This document shows, piece after piece, positions 1-5,200 of a stretch of DNA of 6,872 bases. Position 1 is the first letter of the stretch. The number at the start of each line of letters is the position of its first letter. A model generated the notes under the pieces. The model searched no databases. It was not told the origin of the DNA and saw nothing but the letters and a program-made list of their open reading frames with translations. The DNA is from Saprospiraceae bacterium (GTDB lineage Bacteria; Bacteroidota; Bacteroidia; Chitinophagales; Saprospiraceae). The stretch is from the NCBI GenBank assembly GCA_023300255.1, contig JALZWC010000763.1, forward strand, positions 1-6,872, in the 5' to 3' direction. A program made the translations under genes and the position numbers.

Positions 1-29
1 CATAGGTGTTATTCTCTATGTGACCTATG
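1..29. repeat. Short inverted repeat and CTATGT triplication at the window edge
   Basis: CATAGGT (1-7) is complementary to ACCTATG (23-29), with a 15-base loop. CTATGT occurs at 16-21, 25-30 and 33-38. The element lies beyond a T-tract downstream of the acyltransferase stop (A-run at about 43-50 on the plus strand), so it is not a standard terminator. Nothing else is recognised in 1-111. Confidence 0.3.
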
Positions 30-111
30 TATCTATGTGGTTAAAAAAAATATATTATGTCCTCAGGTGGTTCAAATATTAAACGAGTAGAATTTATTAT
101 TTTGAATTGCC

Positions 112-858
112 TTATGCTTTTGCCTGATCCTCCGCATCCCATTCCGCTCTAAAACGAATTAGTTCTCCATCTATCCAAGATTGCGTTTGCTCTAATAATG
201 CTTTAGAATCCGTACCAGTAATAGGGGTACCGAAACTAACTTTTGTTTGCATTCTTTTACTGAAGGTCGCTATAACATGTCCCACAAAACTATACTTACT
301 AGTCCAATAAAAAGAAGTGTCTTTATAATCAACTGCCATGGGCATAATAGAAATGCCTTTTTCTGCAGCGATTCTAAAACTTCCTTCTCGAAATAACTTT
401 GTGGTTGGTAAACCATTCGTCCCTCCTTCTGCATACACAACAACAGAAATGCCATCTTCAATAGATTTAGCAATGGCATCTCTTGTAGCTGCTCGGCTTG
501 ATTTGTTTTCCCGTTTCACATAGACAACCCCAGTTAATTTAATCCCATATCCCATGATCGGCCAGCTAGCTACTTCATTCATTACTACAGGTATAAAGGC
601 CGCTTCTGGACATTCTAAAACTGGATCAAAGTAAGTTCTGTGATTACTAACAAATAAATAAGTGCCTTCAGGGACCGTTCCCGTTACTTCTCTTTGGACA
701 CCATTTAATTTTATCATTCCTCGCCCTAGCTTTTGCCGATGTGCTATTGCTCCTTTTAAATCAAAGCCAAGCATACCTCGAATAATGATGAATAGAATAT
801 AAAATGTAGTATAAAGAGCGGTAAGGACAAAAAAGAAAGTTCCTTTTATTTTGGACAT
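112..858 (-). CDS. plsC: PlsC-family 1-acyl-glycerol-3-phosphate acyltransferase (lysophospholipid acyltransferase)
   Basis: Complete 248-residue protein of usual PlsC size. The family transfers an acyl chain from acyl-ACP or acyl-CoA to lysophosphatidic acid, giving phosphatidic acid at the cytoplasmic face of the inner membrane. A hydrophobic segment at about residues 8-30 is a likely membrane anchor. The catalytic HX4D motif is NHRTYFDP (His73, Asp78). Block II is GVVYVKREN (about 110-118, Arg116). Block III is YAEGGTNGLP (142-151, Glu144), where most relatives have FPEGTRS. Block IV is ISIMPMAVD (169-177, Pro173). The ATG at 858 is chosen because the anchor follows at once; the upstream AGTAAG is only a weak ribosome site, which is normal in Bacteroidota. 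It stands alone, with a 1.4 kb gap upstream. The family is certain. The substrate is not: an OlsA-like or other lysolipid acyltransferase is possible, and the altered block III adds doubt. Confidence 0.88.
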   Translation of the reverse strand: MSKIKGTFFFVLTALYTTFYILFIIIRGMLGFDLKGAIAHRQKLGRGMIKLNGVQREVTGTVPEGTYLFVSNHRTYFDPVLECPEAAFIPVVMNEVASWPIMGYGIKLTGVVYVKRENKSSRAATRDAIAKSIEDGISVVVYAEGGTNGLPTTKLFREGSFRIAAEKGISIMPMAVDYKDTSFYWTSKYSFVGHVIATFSKRMQTKVSFGTPITGTDSKALLEQTQSWIDGELIRFRAEWDAEDQAKA

Positions 859-905
859 AGCTTACTAGAATACTGATGTTAATTAGATACCTATTTGAAA
901 AGACA

Positions 906-913
906 CAAATCTA
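906..913 (-). promoter_or_regulatory. Candidate Bacteroidota -7 box for the acyltransferase gene
   Basis: Read on the minus strand this is TAGATTTG, an exact match to the Bacteroidota -7 consensus TAnnTTTG. It lies 47 bases before the ATG at 858, so the leader would be roughly 40 bases. No good -33 TTG box is seen at the usual distance upstream (A/T runs only; the nearest is too far away). An eight-base match in AT-rich DNA can arise by chance. Confidence 0.35.
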
Positions 914-1001
914 GTGAATTTAATAGAGTTTATTAAAAAAATATCATTTAGCAACTAGTAAAGAATGACTTCTAACGAATTAGAGAATTCTTTTCTCTTT
1001 A

Positions 1002-1010
1002 TGCTATAAT
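1002..1010 (+). promoter_or_regulatory. Possible plus-strand extended -10 promoter
   Basis: TGCTATAAT is a perfect extended -10 (TGnTATAAT) in the plus direction, followed by the relatively GC-rich GGGCGC. It is the best-formed promoter-like element upstream of the plus-strand terminator at 2012-2049. Two things weaken it: Bacteroidota primary sigma factors favour TAnnTTTG, and no -35/-33 element is evident. A TAnnTTTG box was looked for on the plus strand between about 1000 and 1900 and not found. Confidence 0.22.
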
Positions 1011-1069
1011 GGGCGCTCTATTTAATTCCTACTTCCTAAAATGAGCTGTTAACAGATGGAAAATTAAGT

Positions 1070-1112
1070 ATAAAACAGGGTGTGTATTGCTAGAATCCGA
1101 CATAAAACAGGG
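1070..1112 (+). repeat. Direct repeat ATAAAACAGGG, two copies
   Basis: ATAAAACAGGG occurs at 1070-1080 and again at 1102-1112, a 32-base period. A related AAAAACAGGATTT is at 1452-1464, and its exact inverted copy AAATCCTGTTTTT is at 1254-1266. Function unknown. Three turns of helix between the direct copies would suit a regulator site, but this is only a guess. Confidence 0.4.
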
Positions 1113-1343
1113 AAATTTCAATAAATAATGACTTTTATTTTAATATAGTAGATAACAAATCAATAAAATTTATTTTTTATTATAAATTTAATAGATTGAT
1201 TGTCAATTGATTATGTTATTTGTTTTTGATTTGGTACTATTTTTTTACTCAACAAATCCTGTTTTTTGTTCTTGTTTCAACTTTAATATACCTGCATCTT
1301 TGTAGTGTAAGAATTACAAACGAGTAATTAAGAAAAACAAAGT

Positions 1344-1366
1344 AGCATATTGGAGAATATGCTTTT
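1344..1366 (+). repeat. Hairpin with short T-tail
   Basis: AGCATATT (1344-1351) pairs with AATATGCT (1356-1363), loop GGAG, followed by TTTT. It resembles a weak plus-strand terminator, but the stem is AT-rich and the U-run is only four. Confidence 0.5.
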
Positions 1367-1430
1367 AATAAAATGATTTAAAGAACTCTTTTTTCATGAG
1401 AATTATAATATTTGGTTAAAAATTTTTTAA

Positions 1431-1514
1431 GTGCCGGAGTTACCCAAATTGAAAAACAGGATTTAATAGTCCTGAAAACCGATTAACTAAAAAACGTCTT
1501 TGTAACTCCGCCAC
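1431..1514 (+). repeat. Compound hairpin module 1
   Basis: The outer arms GTGCCGGAGTTAC (1431-1443) and GTAACTCCGCCAC (1502-1514) pair over 12 of 13 positions with one C-C mismatch. Inside lies a smaller hairpin, CAGGA (1457-1461) with TCCTG (1470-1474), directly followed by AAAACCGAT (1475-1483). Confidence 0.6.
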
Positions 1515-1592
1515 TCTTTTGACATTCATTGGTACAGGGAATTAATCTAGTAAGTACCATATCCATATAAGAGCAAACTCAAAGTGTTTTTT

Positions 1593-1693
1593 CTCTGATA
1601 AATTCAGTGTTCAAAGAAAAAGGAAAGTCATAAGCGACCAAAGGAAGCGTTGATTTTTATTTTTCTTTGATTGTCTTCACTGAATTTTCAGAG
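1593..1693 (+). repeat. Long interrupted hairpin (module 2)
   Basis: CTCTGATAAATTCAGTG (1593-1609) pairs with CACTGAATTTTCAGAG (1678-1693) over 16 positions, with one bulged T. An inner helix continues it: TCAAAGAAAAA (1611-1621) pairs with TTTTTCTTTGA (1660-1670). The 38-base loop includes the more GC-rich stretch at about 1627-1650. A second small hairpin follows at 1702-1709/1715-1722 (CAAAATTT with AAATTTTG), then AAAACCGAT. Confidence 0.6.
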
Positions 1694-1761
1694 AGCCATA
1701 ACAAAATTTAAGTAAAATTTTGCTCAAAAACCGATAGTTTCTATACTAAGTATTAGCATGA

Positions 1762-1791
1762 TTTCCACTCAGGATTTATCCTGAGTGGAAA
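1762..1791 (+). repeat. Perfect 14-bp hairpin (module 3)
   Basis: TTTCCACTCAGGAT (1762-1775) and ATCCTGAGTGGAAA (1778-1791) are perfectly complementary across a two-base TT spacer. No U-run follows on either strand, so this is not an intrinsic terminator. The core CAGGATTTA with TCCTGA repeats the inner hairpin of module 1 (1457-1475). AAAACCGAT follows seven bases later. Confidence 0.75.
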
Positions 1792-1862
1792 AAAGCTCAA
1801 AACCGATTTTAAGTATTCTTTTAAGATTAGTAATTTTTTTGGTTAAAAATTAATAAATGTTT

Positions 1863-1927
1863 TTGGAGTTAGTTGTATTGGAATTTAAAAAGATTGTTGT
1901 AAATCAATTCCATGCAACTAACTCCAA
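1863..1927 (+). repeat. Long hairpin (module 4)
   Basis: TTGGAGTTAGTTG (1863-1875) pairs perfectly with CAACTAACTCCAA (1915-1927). The helix can continue through TAT/ATG (one wobble), a bulged T and GGAATT/AATTCC (1880-1885/1906-1911), with a possible GATT/AATC tip. AAAACCGAT follows at 1949-1957. Confidence 0.7.
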
Positions 1928-2011
1928 TCCCCAAGTCAGTGTAAGTCTAAAACCGATGAAAGTAAAAGATATAATGAAATTATAATTTAATTTTGTTGTT
2001 GCCGATGATAT

Positions 2012-2049
2012 AAAGCCGTATCTCTTTTAAGAGATACGGCTTTTTTTTT
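2012..2049 (+). terminator. Strong intrinsic terminator, plus strand
   Basis: AAAGCCGTATCTCTT (2012-2026) and AAGAGATACGGCTTT (2029-2043) form a perfect 15-bp stem closed by TT, and a run of nine T covers 2041-2049. On the minus strand the hairpin is followed only by TTTATATC, so termination is mainly plus-directed. No plus-strand protein gene lies upstream. Confidence 0.87.
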
Positions 2050-2084
2050 CAGAAAGTATTAATTTTTTTTCATAGTGTAGCTAC

Positions 2085-2114
2085 AAAAAAAAACAGCCTC
2101 GGAATACGAGACTG
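2085..2114 (-). terminator. Intrinsic terminator, minus strand
   Basis: Read on the minus strand, CAGTCTCG (2114-2107) pairs with CGAGGCTG (2101-2094) over 8 bp including one G-T wobble, loop TATTC. It is followed by nine T (2093-2085). It lies about 125 bases past the stop codon of the giant minus-strand gene and is its best candidate terminator. Confidence 0.7.
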
Positions 2115-2186
2115 CTCAAAATATGCAAAAAATATTATCTTTAAAATTCTTAGTAGAATATTGTGGACAATTCCGTGACTCATAAT

Positions 2187-2223
2187 ATATTAGACTTGGC
2201 GGCAGAGCCACCAAGTCTAATAT
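2187..2223 (-). terminator. Long hairpin just after the giant gene's stop codon
   Basis: ATATTAGACTTGG (2187-2199) and CCAAGTCTAATAT (2211-2223) form a perfect 13-bp stem, with an inner GGC/GCC pairing. It begins 14 bases after the stop codon. The tail on the minus strand is only TATTATGAG, a poor U-run. It may be a first terminator or a 3'-end stabilising stem backed up by the one at 2085-2114. Confidence 0.5.
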
Positions 2224-2237
2224 TATTTAAATAATCT

Positions 2238-5200
2238 CTATTCTACTCGAATCATTTTTTTAGATTTAGTTCCAAATTTAGTATTTAATTGGTAGTAAAT
2301 AAATCCTGATGCTATATCCAAATTGTTTAAATCAATTTGATTATGTCCAGTTTTTCCATCTTGCTGAATAGTATGTAAAATACTTCCAGCTTCATTTCTA
2401 AGTATTAAAGTCACTTCACTATCTCCTGGTAAAGTATAAGCAATTGTAGTCTTCTTATAGAACGGATTTGGTTGATTTTGATATAAATCAAAATCACTAC
2501 CTAATTTCGGTTCTTGAAAATTTAATTGAACGACCATTTCTTGACCATTTAAATCGTAAGCCTCTGCTATAGTTGGGCGATGATTGATATTTAAAACCTC
2601 GCTCAATTTACTATCTCGCAATGCTTTGATATGAATGGTGAAGAGTGGGGTAGTACGCTTATCATTTATCAGCGCAGGCTCATTTATTGAATGTTTATTC
2701 CAACTGGCAGTGAACCAACCTTGTTCCAAGGCATGTAAACCAAAGTTTTCTGCTTGCATTAAACGAGCACTTAATTGATCTATCACTAAGCCATCAAAAT
2801 CCATGGTAAATTGATATCCTTGCACCTGCTTAATTTGTTGAGTACTCACCAATATTTCATAAGATAATCCAGCTTTCAACGAAATGTCTTCTACTTGTAG
2901 TTCAAAGATTTCAGGACTAGTTCTAGCAGTAATTGATTGAAGCGTATTAGTTGTAGCATTTCCATTGATGTCTCCAATTTTTATAGCGATAAAGTCCATG
3001 ACCATATCTTTCGATAAGTGATCTATCTGCGCCATTTCTGGAAATTCTTGTGCGAGTGGCGTCTCTCCTGTAAAGTTATAAGTAGCTTCTACGAAACGCC
3101 AACTTTCATTCTTTACAAAATCATTATCTATTGCTAAGATCATTTTTCTAAGCATCACTAAATCGAATGCAGTGACTGTTTTAGAATCATTGACATCTGC
3201 GGCAATCCATTGATAAGGATTGGCAAAAGGTTGAATACCTAAGATATGTTTTGTCATTAAAACTAAATCAAAAGTACTTACTCCATTTAGTGGATCAATA
3301 TTCTTTTTAGGAACTACTTGATATGCTTCTTCTTTTGCTAGTGATAAATGGTAGAATCCATTTGTGCCAGTTAGGTATTCTTCCGTCGTCGTACTTAATT
3401 GTACTTCTTCTACTGGCGTTCCTTTCCAACTCATAATTTGCCCTGCTACTAAAGCCTTAGTCAAATCAGTAGCTTGGGTTTCGATACAACCTCCATTATT
3501 GTCTTGTACATTAATATAGGTCGAACAGTAATTCCAATTATCCTCTTCATCAATGATATACATTTGTACATCCTGATTTCCAAGATGGGCACAAGTGAAA
3601 ATTAATTCAGTTGGAAGTGCTAACACTTCTTCTAATTGAGTCGGTTGTTTCATCGGCAAATCTTTATGCCATACTCTCAATCTAGTGCCAGGGCATTGCG
3701 TGAAGTCATTTACACTAATATCACTAGCCCAGATTTGTACCATGCCGACGGGCATTAATTCAATGGCTAACCCATGATAGCAGTAAGTTGGATGATCGCA
3801 ATTTACTTCTTCTATTACTTCAATCACATCCTCTTCTGTAAAAGGAGGTGTTGCATCTTCTTCTACATCGTCTTGTGCTTTGATGATAGTCGTATCACCA
3901 ATGACGACTATGTCAGCTATAGCAAAGAAATAAATAATCTCTGGATCATGATCGTCTTCATCTAGGGTGCCATCATCATAAACATTATTATCATTTGCAG
4001 GATCAGCTCCTATATCATTCATCATGATGTTATCTGCTTGAGAATCAATATCTGCAAAATTTGGTCCACCAGGTACAACAGCAGCATAGCTTATTTCTCC
4101 AATATTGAGAATAGAACTTCCTCTAAAAGTAGGATCTGTGGAAAATTTGATAATAACAGTTGTTTGTTCCCCTGGAGCTAAACTTGGAACCGTATAAGTT
4201 GGAACACTATTAATTAATGTCCAATCCAATGGGTTTCCTGTCGTCGTCGCTGTATTCTCACTGGTACGAAATGTTAACCCTTCTGGAATATAATCTACTA
4301 ATTCAATATCATGAGCTTTCACTTTTCCTTGATTAAACAAGGTCATTTGATACGCAATATCGTTACCAGCTAAAATGGTTTGCTTTTGACCAGGAGCTAA
4401 TTCTACCATCAATGCTAGATCAAATAATTGATATAAACCAGCACTAAGTGTAGAATTTTTATCTCCACTTTCTAATACAACCGCATTCATGATTCCTTGT
4501 TGATCCACATCAGAATCTAGTGAATCAATCGTACCTTCATTCCTTAATGTAAAGACATAATCATCTGGCTTTTCGATATTAACTTGATAGGTGCCAGGTG
4601 CTAAATTCGCAAATGAATACCTTCCGTTAACATCAGTAATAGTAGTATCCTTCATAGGATTACCTATACCATCGGTTCCATCCAAATAGAGTGTGATATT
4701 CGGAAGCATCGGTTCTTCTTTCTCTCGAATACCATTACCATTCATATCTTCCCAAACAAGATGTGCAATGGATGGAGGAATGTAAAATCCTGCATCAATA
4801 GTAGCATCTCTATCTCCTCCCAGATAATTCTTTAAAGGACTTATTACCAGGAGAGGATCTACATCACTATCAGAAATATTTGTTCCTTGATTTGCTGCCG
4901 TAGACACAAAGCCTTGAGGGGGATAAATGCGTACTTGAGATTTTGCAGGTGGTAAAGAATCAAATACATATATTCCGTCATCATCAGTAAGAGTAGTTGT
5001 CTTAATGGAATCTCCATATACGTTGGTACCTATTAATTCTACAAGTACATTTGCTAAAGGTGGTTCTCCCTCTTCTTGGATTCCGTTGCCGTTCATATCC
5101 TCCCAGACATAATCACCGATTGTAACCATTTGGTAAAGACCGAAATCAAGACTATTATTAGAACTAGGGTCCGTATCTTTTTCATTACTAGATTCTTGAT

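Larger units (their letters stand above)
1411..1851 (+). repeat. Recurring TTTGGTTAAAAATT leader motif, two copies
   Basis: The 14-mer is exact at 1411-1424 and 1838-1851. In both places it is followed within 11-13 bases by GGAGTTA (1436-1442 and 1865-1871), the left arm of a stem whose right arm contains TAACTCC (1503-1509 and 1919-1925). Sequence before the motif is also alike (GAATTATAATA and GATTAGTAATT). The two ends of the hairpin region therefore look like diverged copies of one module. Confidence 0.6.
1475..1957 (+). repeat. AAAACCGAT motif, four copies
   Basis: Exact copies lie at 1475-1483, 1727-1735, 1799-1807 and 1949-1957, all in the plus orientation. Each comes 3' of a hairpin, at distances from 0 to about 21 bases. 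The second and third share GCTCAAAA before CCGAT (the second has one extra A). The motif was not seen elsewhere in the window. Spacings of 252, 72 and 150 bases exclude a simple tandem repeat. Confidence 0.7.
1340..2049 (+). ncRNA. Candidate structured non-coding RNA or hairpin array, plus strand
   Basis: About 700 bases with no open frame hold at least seven hairpins: 1344-1363, 1431-1514 (enclosing 1457-1474), 1593-1693, 1702-1722, 1762-1791, 1863-1927 and 2012-2043. Short sequences recur between them. AAAACCGAT occurs four times, TTTGGTTAAAAATT followed by a GGAGTTA-based stem occurs twice, and CAGGATTTA with TCCTGA occurs twice. The last hairpin is an intrinsic terminator pointing in the plus direction, opposite to both protein genes, so a plus-strand transcript is the simplest explanation. 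The 5' end is not known: it could lie near 1340 or as far back as the TATAAT at 1005. I do not recognise a known RNA family. Alternatives are a row of separate small RNAs, or a decayed cluster of mobile hairpin repeats. Confidence 0.42.
859..2237. other. 1.4 kb intergenic region without a protein gene
   Basis: Neither strand has a credible open frame. Plus-strand ATG frames stop within 4-15 codons, except one of 30 codons (1213-1305) that resembles nothing known. Three parts can be told apart. Positions 859-1020 hold the acyltransferase upstream region and a TGCTATAAT on the plus strand. Positions 1021-1340 are extremely A/T-rich, with two ATAAAACAGGG copies and A/T palindromes. Positions 1340-2049 are rich in hairpins and recurrent motifs and end in a plus-strand terminator. 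The rest, 2050-2237, carries the 3' elements of the giant minus-strand gene. Confidence 0.8.

Noticed and set aside
270..479. Open frame of 69 codons on the minus strand, and one of 61 codons on the plus strand at 338-523
   Set aside because: Both lie inside the acyltransferase gene in other frames and show no family features.
1213..1305. 30-codon plus-strand frame in the intergenic region
   Set aside because: It is Phe/Leu-rich as expected from T-rich DNA, has no ribosome site, and resembles nothing known. A small membrane peptide cannot be excluded but is not supported.
1254..1464. MITE or insertion-sequence remnant bounded by the 13-bp inverted repeat
   Set aside because: No target-site duplication flanks the pair and no transposase remnant lies inside. 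The right copy is also part of a local hairpin.
1431..1927. Integron attC sites
   Set aside because: The stem ends do not carry the RYYYAAC / GTTRRRY core pair, there are no cassette genes, and no integrase is visible.
1431..1957. CRISPR array
   Set aside because: The repeated motif is only 9 bases, spacings are 72-252, and the intervening segments are hairpins rather than uniform spacers.
1340..2049. Type III toxin-antitoxin RNA (ToxI-like)
   Set aside because: The repeats are not tandem and no ToxN-like gene follows the terminator; the next gene is the giant surface protein on the other strand.
859..2237. tRNA, rRNA or a familiar riboswitch in the gap
   Set aside because: No cloverleaf, CCA end, rRNA-like segment or recognisable aptamer core was seen on either strand.
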